Positions 17,229-26,770 are shown, counted from the first letter of the stretch. The stretch is 64,000 bases of DNA from Aerococcus sp. HMSC062A02 (GCF_001809535.1 NZ_KV797949.1:34408-98407), one strand, 5' to 3'. Translations and numbers: made by a program. The notes: generated by a model not told the origin, from the letters alone.

Positions 17229-18395
17229 ATGTTATTAGAAAGTCAAGAAAAATTAGAAAGCTTAGGGGCTGTCAATACAGCGCCTGAAGTCAAACAACAA
17301 CCAGAACTTTGGGAAGAAACCCTAGCAATCTACAAAGAAAACCGGGAAGCTCTAGCTGATTTCTTAGGCAAGATTGAAGCTAAACATGATCAAATTCGCA
17401 TCATCTTCACCGGGGCAGGGACTTCCGCCTTTGTCGGCGAAACCGTTCTTCCTTATGTGAGCGAACAATTGGACGCCAAGAAATGGCGGGTAGAAGCCAT
17501 TGCGACAACCAGTATTGTCAGCAATCCCTACCAATACCTTGAGAAGGAACTTCCAACACTTCTCGTTTCCTATGCGCGCAGCGGGAATAGCCCAGAGTCT
17601 GTAAAGACGGTTCAATTGGCTCAAGACGTAATCGATGACCTCTACCAATTAACCATCACCTGTGCCCCTGAAGGAAAACTCGCACAGAATGCCCAAGGCG
17701 ACCCTAAGAACTTCTCCCTCTTAATGCCTGAACGCTCGAATGACAAGGGCTTCGCTATGACAGGGTCCTACTCCTGCATGGCTTTAGCTAGTCTCCTAGT
17801 TTTCGGCCAAGAAAGCTTAGAAGACAAGGAAGCTCATGTCGCCAAACTGGCCCAAATTGGACGTGAGGTGATTGACCGGGAAGAAGAGGTCGCTAAGTAC
17901 TTAGAAGGCGACTTCGACCGCGTGGTTTACTTAGGCTCTGGCAGCTTAGCCGGTCTCGCCCATGAAGCCCACTTGAAAGTCCTGGAATTGACAGCAGGTC
18001 AAGTTGAAGCTAGCTTCGAATCTTCACTCGGTTTCAGACACGGGCCTAAATCCATTGTTAACGAAGACACCCTGGTCTTCCTCTTCTTATCCAACCATCC
18101 CTATACACGTCTATATGACCTCGACCTCTTGAAGGAAGTGGCAGCAGACCAGATTGCGGAAGCAGTGGTCGGCATTGGGGCTCCAGCAGAACCAGCCTAT
18201 GAAGGGGATGCCTTCACTTACCAAAGTGGGGAAGACCTGCCAGATGCCTACCTGGCTTTAGCTGACGTCATCTTTGCCCAAATCGTCTCCCTCCATACTT
18301 CCGTTAAAGTTGGCAATAAACCAGATACCCCATCGCCTACAGGTACAGTGAACCGGGTTGTAAAAGGGGTAATCTTACACGACTACCAAGCTTAA
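17229..18395 (+). CDS. agaS: AgaS-type sugar isomerase/deaminase
   Basis: A 388-residue double-SIS protein of the AgaS family. The first SIS half has FTGAGTSAFVGE and SYARSGNSPESV, the second has LGSGSLAGLAHEAHLKVLE and SFESSLGFRHGPKS. AgaS converts galactosamine-6-phosphate to tagatose-6-phosphate with release of ammonia. That product would enter the tagatose pathway encoded by lacC and lacD in this same window, which ties the two regions together. Confidence 0.9.
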   Translation: MLLESQEKLESLGAVNTAPEVKQQPELWEETLAIYKENREALADFLGKIEAKHDQIRIIFTGAGTSAFVGETVLPYVSEQLDAKKWRVEAIATTSIVSNPYQYLEKELPTLLVSYARSGNSPESVKTVQLAQDVIDDLYQLTITCAPEGKLAQNAQGDPKNFSLLMPERSNDKGFAMTGSYSCMALASLLVFGQESLEDKEAHVAKLAQIGREVIDREEEVAKYLEGDFDRVVYLGSGSLAGLAHEAHLKVLELTAGQVEASFESSLGFRHGPKSIVNEDTLVFLFLSNHPYTRLYDLDLLKEVAADQIAEAVVGIGAPAEPAYEGDAFTYQSGEDLPDAYLALADVIFAQIVSLHTSVKVGNKPDTPSPTGTVNRVVKGVILHDYQA

Positions 18396-18438
18396 GAGTG
18401 AACGACAGACGCGACCAAGACTGGAAAGGATTTGACCG

Positions 18439-20226
18439 ATGACTTCATTCAACATCCAAGGCGAAGATTTTGTCCTCGATGGCCAGCCCTTTAAGATCTT
18501 GTCAGGGGCTATCCACTACTTCCGACTGCCGCGCGCAGATTGGGAGCACTCCCTCTATAATCTAAAAGCGTTGGGCTTCAACACTGTAGAGACTTATATT
18601 CCTTGGAACTGGCATGAGCCCCAAGAAGGTGAATTTGATTTTGAAGGGGACAAAGATGTCTGCGCCTTTATCGAGACGGCCGAAGCTTTAGGCCTCTATG
18701 TCATTATCCGTCCCTCGCCATATATTTGTGCCGAGTGGGAATTTGGCGGCTTGCCCGGCTGGTTGCCTAAGAAATGTCAACGGATGCGGAGCTCTGACCC
18801 CGATTACCTCCAGGCCGTGCAAAACTATTATGATGTCCTCCTCCCCAAGCTTAAGCCCTATCAAATCACTGAAGGGGGCCCCATTCTCATGGTTCAGATT
18901 GAGAATGAATACGGGTCCTATGGCGAGGATAAGGCTTATCTCAAGGCGATCTATCGGATGCTTCGAGCAGGCGGCATCGATGTCCCCCTCTTCACCTCAG
19001 ATGGCGCTTGGCGGGCCACCCTAAGAGCAGGGACCTTAACTGACTTGGAAGAGGAAAACATCCTCATGACAGGTAACTTCGGCTCCCGGGCCAAGAAGAA
19101 TTTCACGGCCCTACGCGCTTACCAAGAAGAAGTTGGTCAGGTCGGTCCTCTTATGTGTATGGAATTCTGGGACGGCTGGTTTAACCGCTGGGGAAGCGAC
19201 ATTGTTACTCGGGAAACTTCCGAGTTGGTCGATGCTGTTAGAGAAGCACTAGAAATCGGTAGTATTAACCTCTACATGTTCCACGGGGGAACTAACTTCG
19301 GCTTCATGAATGGCTGTTCTGCCCGAGGGACGCGGGACCTGCCCCAAATTAGTTCTTATGATTACGGGGCTCCCCTAGATGAACAGGGAAATCCGACTGA
19401 CAAGTACTATGCCATCCAGGAACTTATCCATGAGATGTTCCCAGATCTGAGTCAAGCTAAACCTCGGATTAAGTCTTGCTTAGCTGAACAAGAGCTGAAG
19501 CTGGCTGATCGAGTTAATCTCTTTGAAGTCTTAGAGGACATCTCTGATAAGAAGTCGAGCCTCTACCCTCAATCCATGGACCAAGTTGGCCAGTACTATG
19601 GCTACATGGTCTACCGGACCCAGTTTGAGAAGGATACTGAGACAGAGCGCCTCCGCCTCATCGATGGCCGGGACCGGGCCCATGTCTATGTCAACCAAGA
19701 TTTGGTGGCTACCCAATACCAAGAGGAAATTGGGGAGGATATTGAAGTTGATTTAAGTGAAGACCAGAACCAATTAGATATTCTCTTTGAGAACATGGGC
19801 CGGGTCAACTATGGGCACAAGCTACAAGCTGACACCCAGGAAAAAGGACTCCGTCAAGGGGCCATGGCCGACCTGCACTTTATGCTCAATTGGGACCATT
19901 ACCTGATCGACTTTGACCGTGCAGACCAAATCGATTTCAGCAAGGACTGGTCAGAAGGACAAGCTGCTTTCTATCGCTTCGAGTTAGACTTAGACCAAGT
20001 GGAAGATACCTTCCTCGATTTGACCGGCTTTGGCAAGGGGATTGTCCTAGTCAACGGTCATAATCTCGGCCGCTACTGGGAGCGTGGCCCGATTCGTAGC
20101 CTCTACTGCCCAGGTGCTTTCTTACAAGCAGGCAAGAATGAGATCCTGGTCTTTGAAACAGAAGGTCGGTCAGCAGACCATATTTATTTAAGAGAAGAAC
20201 ATACATTTATTAATATTAAGGAGTGA
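18439..20226 (+). CDS. bgaC: GH35 beta-galactosidase, BgaC-like
   Basis: A 595-residue family 35 glycosidase. The N-terminal barrel carries the acid/base in QIENEYGSYG near residue 157 and the nucleophile in MCMEFWDGW near residue 235; C-terminal beta-sandwich domains follow. Pneumococcal BgaC removes terminal galactose from Gal-beta-1,3-GlcNAc and is encoded with the same kind of EIIBCDA and AgaS set. No signal peptide or wall anchor is visible, so it is either intracellular or exported by an unknown route, as noted for BgaC. Confidence 0.92.
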   Translation: MTSFNIQGEDFVLDGQPFKILSGAIHYFRLPRADWEHSLYNLKALGFNTVETYIPWNWHEPQEGEFDFEGDKDVCAFIETAEALGLYVIIRPSPYICAEWEFGGLPGWLPKKCQRMRSSDPDYLQAVQNYYDVLLPKLKPYQITEGGPILMVQIENEYGSYGEDKAYLKAIYRMLRAGGIDVPLFTSDGAWRATLRAGTLTDLEEENILMTGNFGSRAKKNFTALRAYQEEVGQVGPLMCMEFWDGWFNRWGSDIVTRETSELVDAVREALEIGSINLYMFHGGTNFGFMNGCSARGTRDLPQISSYDYGAPLDEQGNPTDKYYAIQELIHEMFPDLSQAKPRIKSCLAEQELKLADRVNLFEVLEDISDKKSSLYPQSMDQVGQYYGYMVYRTQFEKDTETERLRLIDGRDRAHVYVNQDLVATQYQEEIGEDIEVDLSEDQNQLDILFENMGRVNYGHKLQADTQEKGLRQGAMADLHFMLNWDHYLIDFDRADQIDFSKDWSEGQAAFYRFELDLDQVEDTFLDLTGFGKGIVLVNGHNLGRYWERGPIRSLYCPGAFLQAGKNEILVFETEGRSADHIYLREEHTFINIKE

Positions 20227-20232
20227 TCAGCC

Positions 20233-20721
20233 ATGATTATTGCATGTCGTATTGATGGCCGCCTGGTACACGGGCAAGTGGCTAACTTGTGGACCCCTAA
20301 GTTATCGATCGAACGGATCATCGTTGTTGACGACGTGGTTTCGGAGAATAAGATCGACAAAGCCGGTTTGCGCCTCGCAACCCCTAATGGTGTCCGCCTC
20401 AGTGTCCTGCCCGTGGCCCGAGCAGCCAAACAAATTAATGAAGACCGTTACAAGTCGCAACGCGTTCTGATTGTCGCTAAGACGCCAGCGATCTTCCTCG
20501 AATTGATTGAAGCAGGCGTTCCAATCGAAGAGATCAATGTGGGCAATATGTCCCAAACAGATGAAACCACTTCGATTAGTAATTCCATTAATGTGGTTCA
20601 AAAAGATGTGGATGATTTCCATAAGATCGCAGACCATGGGGTGAAATTAATCGCCCAAATGGCACCGAGCGATCCCGCTAAGGAATTCATGCCCCTACTT
20701 GAATCTAAGTTTAAGTCATAA
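20233..20721 (+). CDS. PTS mannose-family EIIB (galactosamine/GalNAc-like)
   Basis: 162 residues with the phosphorylation site CRIDGRLVHGQVANLW (His near residue 15). It begins seven bases after the GH35 stop and is the first of a full B-C-D-A set. By synteny with the pneumococcal bgaC cluster it should import galactose-containing or galactosamine-type sugars. Confidence 0.92.
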   Translation: MIIACRIDGRLVHGQVANLWTPKLSIERIIVVDDVVSENKIDKAGLRLATPNGVRLSVLPVARAAKQINEDRYKSQRVLIVAKTPAIFLELIEAGVPIEEINVGNMSQTDETTSISNSINVVQKDVDDFHKIADHGVKLIAQMAPSDPAKEFMPLLESKFKS

Positions 20722-20750
20722 TGAATTAAAAATTTTAAGGAGGGATTATA

Positions 20751-21695
20751 ATGGCTATTCAATGGTGGCAAATTTTATTACTCACGTTGTATTCTGGCTA
20801 TCAAATTTGGGACGAGCTCCATTTGGTGACCTCAGCCGGGTCAGCCGTTTTCGCAGGTTTATTCACTGGCCTTGTAATGGGTGATGTGAAGACGGGTCTA
20901 ATCATCGGTGGGGCCATGCAGTTAACCATTCTCGGTGTAGGGACCTTCGGGGGAGCTTCACGTATCGATGCCAACTCCGGGACTGTTCTAGCGACAGCTT
21001 TCTCTGTAGCAATCGGCATGGAACCCGAACAAGCAGTGGCAGCTTTGGCAGTGCCTGTAGCAGCTCTTATGATTCAAACGGACGTCTTGGCACGCTTTGC
21101 CAATACCTACTTTGCACACCGGATCGACTCTGCAATCGAGAAACATGACTACAAGGGAATTGAACGCAACTATCTCATGGGGATCCTACCTTGGGCCTTA
21201 TCCCGGATGATTCCAATCTTCCTCGCGCTGGCCTTCGGTGGTGGCGTAGTTCAAACCGCAGTGGACTATCTGAACACTAACCTCGCTTGGTTAGCAGATG
21301 GCTTAACCCTAGCTGGACGTGTTCTACCTGCAGTAGGTTTCGCAATTCTCTTGCGTTACCTCCCTGTTAAGAAGAACATTGCTTACTTAGCGCTTGGCTT
21401 TGTGATTACAGCTTTATTATCAACTGTCTTCTCAAATATTACTGCGATCAGTGGCGAATTAGGCAAACTCGCTGAAGAATTGAGCGGGACATTCGTTCCA
21501 CTGCCAATGTTAGGGGTATCCCTGATTGGTTTTGCCCTAGCCTTTATCCACTACAAGAATACTGTCGAACGCCAAGCCTTAGAGGATAAGTTAGCTAAGG
21601 CGCCTGCTGCGGGAGCGGTTAATGAAGGTTCAGCAGACTCAGCAGTTGAAGGCAATCCAGTAGAGGAAGGAGAGATTCTCGATGACGAACTCTAA
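20751..21695 (+). CDS. PTS mannose-family EIIC
   Basis: 314 residues, membrane protein. AGLFTGLVMGDVKTGLIIGGAMQL and LGVGTFGGASRIDANSGT match the N-terminal half of AgaC/GamC-type EIIC. As in the other two sets the tail is acidic (VEEGEILDDEL) and overlaps the EIID gene by 14 bases, its codons providing the GGAG for EIID. Confidence 0.92.
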   Translation: MAIQWWQILLLTLYSGYQIWDELHLVTSAGSAVFAGLFTGLVMGDVKTGLIIGGAMQLTILGVGTFGGASRIDANSGTVLATAFSVAIGMEPEQAVAALAVPVAALMIQTDVLARFANTYFAHRIDSAIEKHDYKGIERNYLMGILPWALSRMIPIFLALAFGGGVVQTAVDYLNTNLAWLADGLTLAGRVLPAVGFAILLRYLPVKKNIAYLALGFVITALLSTVFSNITAISGELGKLAEELSGTFVPLPMLGVSLIGFALAFIHYKNTVERQALEDKLAKAPAAGAVNEGSADSAVEGNPVEEGEILDDEL

Positions 21696-22527
21696 GGAAC
21701 AAGTTCAAGTAAAAACTTCTGAGAAGAAAACAGGCTACAAACTCACTGAACAAGATTTTAAACAAATTAACTTAAGAAGTCTATTCGCTTTCCAAGCGGG
21801 CTGGAACTATGAACGGATGCAGGGCTCAGGTTATCTCTACACCATCCTGCCCCAATTGCGCAAGATCTATGGTGATAAGACGGATGAATTGAAGGAAGCC
21901 ATGAAGACCCATGCCCAATTCTTCAACACCTCAAACTTCTTCAATACGATTGTTACAGGGATTGACCTTGCCATCGAAGAAGAGGAGGGAGCAGAGAGCC
22001 TGGATACCGTAGCAGGTTTGAAAGCTGGTTTAATGGGCCCCTTCGCTGCGATTGGGGACTCACTCTTTGCAGCCTTAGTACCAACGATTTTTGGGGCTAT
22101 TGCTGCTAACCTCGCCTCTCAAGGAAATCCATTCGGTGTTCTCTTATGGGTCGCTGCTGGCCTAGTGATCTGTGTCTTCCGCTGGAGACAATTAAAGTAT
22201 GCCTACCGGGAAGGATCTTCCTTAGTTAATGAAATGCAAGGACAGCTAAGTGCTCTAACAGAAGCAGCCTCTCTCATGGGGGTCTTCATGGTGGGGGGGT
22301 TAATTGCTACCATGGTCAATGTAGAAATTGCCTTCGCCCCAGAAGTTGCAGGTGTAACAGTTAACTTCCAAAATATTCTCGACCAAATCTTACCGAAAAT
22401 GGTACCAGCATTGATTGTGGGATTCGTCTACTGGTTACTGGGTAAGAAGAACATTACTTCAACTAAGGCTATCTTTATCGTATTGATCTTATCGATTGCC
22501 TTATCAGCTTTAGGTGTACTCGGATAG
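21682..22527 (+). CDS. PTS mannose-family EIID
   Basis: 281 residues with the EIID marks FQAGWNYERMQGSGY and GLMGPFAAIGDSLFAAL, then membrane segments. Overlap with EIIC indicates coupled translation. It forms the membrane complex of the glycan operon. Confidence 0.92.
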   Translation: MTNSKEQVQVKTSEKKTGYKLTEQDFKQINLRSLFAFQAGWNYERMQGSGYLYTILPQLRKIYGDKTDELKEAMKTHAQFFNTSNFFNTIVTGIDLAIEEEEGAESLDTVAGLKAGLMGPFAAIGDSLFAALVPTIFGAIAANLASQGNPFGVLLWVAAGLVICVFRWRQLKYAYREGSSLVNEMQGQLSALTEAASLMGVFMVGGLIATMVNVEIAFAPEVAGVTVNFQNILDQILPKMVPALIVGFVYWLLGKKNITSTKAIFIVLILSIALSALGVLG

Positions 22528-22553
22528 TTTAAGCAAATAAAGGAGAATTTAAA

Positions 22554-22934
22554 ATGAAAGCATTAGTTTTAATCAGTCATGGGAGCTTCAGTCAAGGCAT
22601 CAAAGAAAGTGCCGAAATGATTATGGGACCACAAGAAAATATCTATTCGCTCAGTCTACTACCTGAAGAAGGAGCGGAAGACTTTGAGAAGAAATTTACT
22701 GACCTCATCGATCAGTTGGATGATTTCGTTGTCTTCGCCGACTTAGCCGGGGGGACACCTAACAATGTTGCCGCCCGCCAATTACTGGAAGGCAAAGACT
22801 TTCAACTTTATGCGGGCATGAACCTACCCATGGTGATTGCTTTCGTCAACGGTCAACTCCTTGATACAGATATGAACTATCTCGAAGAAGCTAAGACCAA
22901 TACAGTCAACGTGAACGAACAACTCGGACTTTAA
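22554..22934 (+). CDS. PTS mannose-family EIIA
   Basis: 126 residues; the active histidine lies in LISHGSFSQGI near residue 9, and VFADLAGGTPNN matches the family. It closes the operon gntR/nagA-agaS-bgaC-EIIB-C-D-A. It may also phosphorylate the EIIB at 10410, which lacks a partner gene. Confidence 0.93.
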   Translation: MKALVLISHGSFSQGIKESAEMIMGPQENIYSLSLLPEEGAEDFEKKFTDLIDQLDDFVVFADLAGGTPNNVAARQLLEGKDFQLYAGMNLPMVIAFVNGQLLDTDMNYLEEAKTNTVNVNEQLGL

Positions 22935-22944
22935 AGGGTGAGAG

Positions 22945-23042
22945 CAAAGGCGTCCAGAAAGGGATGACTGGAGGAAAAGTGGATAAGAGCGGCTTTAGCC
23001 GATCGCTCCACTTTTCTGAAGTCACTTCCTTTCTGCCTTTGC
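22945..23042. repeat. About 98-bp palindromic repeat, copy 1
   Basis: An almost complete palindrome: outer arms around CCAGAAAGG and CCTTTCTG, middle arms GGAAAAGTGG and CCACTTTTC, inner stem CGGC-TTTA-GCCG. On the minus strand it aligns with the copies at 63784 and 63904. The inner stem sequence differs between copies while pairing is kept. Confidence 0.85.
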
Positions 23043-23096
23043 GAACCCGACTAAAGGCCATGAGCAAAGGCAGGTAACACATCATTCCTAACGAAA

Positions 23097-23139
23097 ACAA
23101 TCTAGCAAAGCACTGTTTAAGCTTGCTAGATTGTTTTTT
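23097..23139 (+). terminator. Rho-independent terminator
   Basis: CAATCTAGCAA (23098-23108) pairs with TTGCTAGATTG (23123-23133), followed by a T-run. It terminates the glycan/PTS operon after the palindromic repeat. Confidence 0.9.
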
Positions 23140-23173
23140 ATTGTAGAGAGTTGAATAGATCTTTTAATGAGCT

Positions 23174-23310
23174 ACTTTCGAATGAGGGCTCTGTTTGAAA
23201 GTTCAGGGCGGGCGACTTTTGACTAGGGCTCCCATTTGAAAGTTCGTTACTTTCTACTTCCAATTAGAACCCAGATTCGAACGTTCACAAGCAGCAAGTT
23301 CACAAGCGGA
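23174..23310. repeat. Tandem hairpin array (about 41-bp units)
   Basis: Two clear 29-nt hairpins, 23174-23202 and 23215-23243, have ACTTT(C/T) and GAAAGT arms and start 41 bp apart; one or two degenerate units follow. The core ACTTTCGAATGAGGGCTCTG resembles the unit at 62119. The stretch has no gene. Confidence 0.7.
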
Positions 23311-23344
23311 ATGGTGACCCTCACCAACATACTTTACTATTACC

Positions 23345-23389
23345 AACAAAAAACTAGCAGTTCGGCCGATAAGGTCGAGCTGCTAGTTT
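23345..23389 (-). terminator. Rho-independent terminator of lacC-lacR
   Basis: AAACTAGCAG (23351-23360) pairs with CTGCTAGTTT (23380-23389); read on the minus strand it is followed by a T-run. It lies just downstream of the DeoR-family gene. Confidence 0.9.
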
Positions 23390-23406
23390 ATTAATCATTA
23401 TAAAGT

Positions 23407-24171
23407 TTAACGTTCCACTTCGCCACTCTCGATCTTCGTGCTAGCTTCAAGAGGTCGGATGAGAGGTTCGTTGTGGTCAATGAAGACCTTAGTGATGTCT
23501 TCAAGCTTGTAGTAAGTATAGAAATCACGCTTGTCGATCTTAGAGCTATCGATAATTAAGTAGCGTTCGGTCGAATTATTCAAAGCGATCTTCTGGGCAT
23601 TGCCTTCCTCGAAGGTGGCGGTCATAATATCGGAATTATTCAAGCCATTGCAGGAGACAAAGGCCTTATGGAAGTTGATACTAGCCAGGGCGGCATTAGT
23701 GATAGAGCCGTGGAAGGATTCAGTGATCTTCCGCATTTCGCCGCCCACTAGGTAGAGTTTCATCTGTTTTGATTTCTCGTTGAGGGTCTTAAAGACAGGG
23801 AGGCAATTGGTCACCACGCGCAGGTCCATGTCGTCCATCATGCTAGCAAAGATTTCCATGGTTGTCCCTGGTCCCAAGAAGATGGTTTCACCTGGCTTGA
23901 GATAGGGGAGGGCGGCACGCGCAGCCGCTTTTTTGAGATCAATGTTGATGATTTTTTTGTCGCGATGGGAGAGTTCCTTATTGGGATAATCATTCAGGCT
24001 GACTGCTCCCCCGTGGACCCGGCGCAGTTGGCCGCGCTTCTCTAATTCATCGAGGTCACGCCGGATGGTCATGTCAGAGACATGGAGTTGGTCGATGATA
24101 TCAGTTACCTTGATATGCCCGTAGTGGTTGACCTCCTCCACGATATAATTTAAACGATCCTCTTTTAACAT
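23407..24171 (-). CDS. lacR: DeoR-family repressor, LacR-like
   Basis: 254 residues: N-terminal DeoR helix-turn-helix (KVTDIIDQLHVSDMTIRRDLDELEKRGQLRRVHGG, residues about 19-53) and a C-terminal sugar-phosphate sensor (LGPGTTMEIFA, SCNGLNN). LacR represses tagatose-pathway operons and is released by tagatose-6-phosphate. Here it is downstream of lacC in the same transcript, and TGTTT-rich repeats between lacA and lacD are plausible targets. Confidence 0.85.
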   Translation of the reverse strand: MLKEDRLNYIVEEVNHYGHIKVTDIIDQLHVSDMTIRRDLDELEKRGQLRRVHGGAVSLNDYPNKELSHRDKKIINIDLKKAAARAALPYLKPGETIFLGPGTTMEIFASMMDDMDLRVVTNCLPVFKTLNEKSKQMKLYLVGGEMRKITESFHGSITNAALASINFHKAFVSCNGLNNSDIMTATFEEGNAQKIALNNSTERYLIIDSSKIDKRDFYTYYKLEDITKVFIDHNEPLIRPLEASTKIESGEVER

Positions 24172-24198
24172 CTTGCTAGCTCCTTTCCCTAAAGAATT

Positions 24199-25143
24199 TT
24201 AGGTGTTCGGATAGTTTTTAATTTCAATTTGGTCATAGATAGTTTGGAAGTTGTCAGGGTTTACATGCCCTGTCTTCTTCTCCATAGTATTTAAAATTCC
24301 AGCCGTCATCCCATATTTGATGACCTCTTCTGGCGACTTGTGCTGGCTGATGGCAATGGCTAGGCCAGCGATCGTGGAGTCGCCAGAGCCAACGGGGTTA
24401 ACGACTTCAATACTTGGAATATTCGCCTTGTAGAACTTGTCTTGGTGCTTGACGAAGGCGCCCTCACCACCTAAGGATACCACAATCCATTCAATGCCTT
24501 GGAAACGAGGATTCAAGAGCGCTTGGTGGAGGCTGTCGAGGTCGCTAGGGTCGAGGGTCTCACCAATGAGGTCCCCCAGTTCATGGTGGTTGGGCTTAAT
24601 CAAGAGGGGCTTGTCGGAACTTGCGATGGCGTCAGCTAAGAATTGACCGGAGCTATCGAGTAAAGTAGCTACGCCGGCTTGGGCGGCGCGGCGGATGAGC
24701 TCGGTATAGAGGTCGGGGGAGAGACCCTTAGCCATGGAACCTGAGATGGTCATGGTGTCCACCTGGTCTAGTAGGCCTTGAAATTGGTCGAGGAAGGCTG
24801 CCTCTTCTTCTTTAGAGATAGTTGGGCCGCTTTCGAGGATTTCGGTCTGCTTGCCCTCGTGTAGGATAGCAATTGAGTCTCGGGTTTCACCTGCACAAGT
24901 TGAGAAAGCATTCTTGATGCCGTCACGGTCGAGCTGGTCCTTGATGAAGGCGCCGTGGTGGCCACCGAGAATCCCAGTGGTTAAGACATCTTCACCGAGT
25001 TGGTGGATCACCCGGGCAACATTCAAGCCCTTACCACCAGCCGTTTTGCTGACGTCTTGACAGCGGGTCACCCCATCAATTTCAAGATGGTCAATAGGGT
25101 AAGAAATATCGATCGAAGGATTCATCGTCACAGTTAAAATCAT
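24199..25143 (-). CDS. lacC: Tagatose-6-phosphate kinase
   Basis: A 314-residue PfkB-family kinase. TVTMNPSIDISYP opens the fold, GGKGLNVARV binds the sugar phosphate, and NPVGSGDSTIAG near the C-terminus holds the catalytic aspartate and anion hole. It phosphorylates tagatose-6-phosphate to the 1,6-bisphosphate, the substrate of LacD. It could also be fruK-like, but linkage with lacA, lacB and lacD favours LacC. Confidence 0.9.
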   Translation of the reverse strand: MILTVTMNPSIDISYPIDHLEIDGVTRCQDVSKTAGGKGLNVARVIHQLGEDVLTTGILGGHHGAFIKDQLDRDGIKNAFSTCAGETRDSIAILHEGKQTEILESGPTISKEEEAAFLDQFQGLLDQVDTMTISGSMAKGLSPDLYTELIRRAAQAGVATLLDSSGQFLADAIASSDKPLLIKPNHHELGDLIGETLDPSDLDSLHQALLNPRFQGIEWIVVSLGGEGAFVKHQDKFYKANIPSIEVVNPVGSGDSTIAGLAIAISQHKSPEEVIKYGMTAGILNTMEKKTGHVNPDNFQTIYDQIEIKNYPNT

Positions 25144-25226
25144 GGGAGAGGCTCCTTTCTGAAGCGGGATTAGAATTTTTATTTTTAATTCTCCTATTTA
25201 ATAAACAGAAAGTCATCTGTTCGGTT

Positions 25227-25708
25227 ATGAGCAGGAGTGGAGCGTTGAAGTTGGTCCTTAGCCACGTATAAGCAAGCGAAGCGAATTACGGAACGTAGGC
25301 GTTAGCCGTTACTAGCCCAAACCTGCTCCAAAAGTCAACCCTGACTCCACTTCACAAAATCTAGGCGAGCCTTTAGCAAGGCTCTTCTAGATTTTGCTCC
25401 AGTGGTTCAGGCTTAACCGACTTTTGTCGCACTCTAATTCTTTGAGTCTCGCTAGGCGAGAAGAAGGTAGCAACGCTGCTGGCGCAGCCCTGAACTTCAT
25501 CTCTGGCCAGCATATGATATCTGTAATCTCACGCTGTTCGAACAGCTATCGCATAAGTCGCTTCGCTCCAAGAGCTGAAGCTGCTCGAGCCGATGCTGCT
25601 CTAGCCGTTGGAGCGCTAGCGACTTACGGATATAGTACAAAACGGCTTTAGCCGTTCTTGACCCTCTAAAATTTAAGGACCAAATTCAAAAGCGCAACGT
25701 ATGCTCAC
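25227..25708. repeat. MITE-like intergenic element with imperfect terminal inverted repeats
   Basis: The left end GAGCAGGAGTGGAGCGTTGA, continuing AGTTGGTCCTT, is mirrored at the right end, which reads in reverse complement GAGCATACGTTGCGCTTTTG then AATTTGGTCCTT. The interior has strong hairpins, such as ACAAAATCTAG (about 25352) with CTAGATTTTG (about 25389) around GAGCCTTTAGCAAGGCTC. No transposase or other gene is visible in this 480-bp stretch, and the element separates lacC from lacB. Confidence 0.65.
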
Positions 25709-25734
25709 TAGCAGAATTTGTGTAAGAAAACTGA

Positions 25735-25777
25735 GAAACACTGTAGCTGGTGTCTGTCGGCCTAACTACAGTGTTTC
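25735..25777 (-). terminator. Hairpin terminator of lacAB
   Basis: GAAACACTGTAG (25735-25746) pairs with CTACAGTGTTTC (25766-25777). On the minus strand it lies just after the lacB stop; the T-run is short, so strength is uncertain. Confidence 0.75.
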
Positions 25778-25799
25778 AAGTCATGGAATCCATCAGGCC

Positions 25800-26315
25800 C
25801 TAATCGTGGTAATAGCCTTCATTCCATTTTTCGAGATATGTATCGAAGAGATGGTCGCTATGTTTACTGTCATCTTGACTATCTAGGCTGGCAATTTCTT
25901 CAATGAGGGCCTTGTTTTCAGGTGTTTCTTGGTAGTCTTCATGGATGAAGGCTTCGATGATGTCGCTCATCAAGAATTCCCCTGTGATCTTGCCGCCAAA
26001 AGCGATAATGTTGGCGTCTAATTCACGCCGGGCGTAGAGGGCACTGGTCATGTCGCGAACCAGGGCAGTCCGTGTCCCAGCGACCTTATTGGCTGCATTG
26101 GAAATCCCAACACCAGTCCCGCAAAGGACAACCCCGAAGTCGACATCGCCAGAAGCCACGAGTTCGCCAACCCGTTTCCCGAAGATAGGGTAGTGGGTGC
26201 GGACGAAGCCGTAAGTTCCGACATCGATCACCTCATGGCCCTTCTCTCTTAAGGTATCCGCAAGGGCAATCTTAATATCTGTCACAATATGGTCACAACC
26301 AATAGCAATTTTCAT
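25800..26315 (-). CDS. lacB: Galactose-6-phosphate isomerase subunit LacB
   Basis: 171 residues from the ATG at 26315, which has GAGGAGG 8 bases upstream; a longer frame starting further up would overlap lac[16 protein letters not shown] and [18 protein letters not shown] are the phosphate-binding and catalytic loops of the RpiB/LacAB fold. LacA and LacB together convert galactose-6-phosphate to tagatose-6-phosphate. Confidence 0.93.
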   Translation of the reverse strand: MKIAIGCDHIVTDIKIALADTLREKGHEVIDVGTYGFVRTHYPIFGKRVGELVASGDVDFGVVLCGTGVGISNAANKVAGTRTALVRDMTSALYARRELDANIIAFGGKITGEFLMSDIIEAFIHEDYQETPENKALIEEIASLDSQDDSKHSDHLFDTYLEKWNEGYYHD

Positions 26316-26341
26316 TTTTTTAACCTCCTCAGTCTGACGAA

Positions 26342-26770
26342 CTAGCACATTTCGTTGAGCATATCGACGCGGACTTGGTGGCGTCCAGCAGCATAGTCTG
26401 CTTTCAGGAATTCACGCACAATATTGCGGGCCAGTTCAGGGCCAACGATTTCTTGGCCTAGGGTAATGATACGGGCGTTGTTATGTTCCCGGGTCATATA
26501 GGCTGTCCGTTCATCAGATAGGTTGGCCACAATCGCTCCCTTATGTTTGGTTCCTGCCATGAAGCTACCAACTCCGTAAGCATCAATGGCGATGCCTAGA
26601 GTCTTGTCATCGGCCTGAACCTTGTCAACGATTGCTGCAGTTGAGGCAATGAAGTCCTTGGCTGGTGTCTCAGTCACATCGATAATCTCATGGTCTGTTG
26701 TTTCCAAATAAGCTTTGATGGTTTCTTTAAGTTCGAAACCGCCTTGGTCTGCTCCAATAACTACTTTCAT
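26342..26770 (-). CDS. lacA: Galactose-6-phosphate isomerase subunit LacA
   Basis: 142 residues of the RpiB/LacA fold: [15 protein letters not shown] and [17 protein letters not shown]. It lacks the CGTGxG form of the loop, as expected for LacA, which needs LacB for activity. It is the promoter-proximal gene of the lacAB pair, divergent from lacD. Confidence 0.93.
   Translation of the reverse strand: MKVVIGADQGGFELKETIKAYLETTDHEIIDVTETPAKDFIASTAAIVDKVQADDKTLGIAIDAYGVGSFMAGTKHKGAIVANLSDERTAYMTREHNNARIITLGQEIVGPELARNIVREFLKADYAAGRHQVRVDMLNEMC

Noticed and set aside
24199..25143. The PfkB kinase as 1-phosphofructokinase (FruK)
   Set aside because: The neighbours lacA, lacB, lacD and a LacR-like regulator favour tagatose-6-phosphate kinase, though sequence alone does not exclude FruK.
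25394..25886. Plus-strand frames between lacC and lacB
   Set aside because: They run through hairpins of the MITE-like element and the lacB terminator and resemble no protein.
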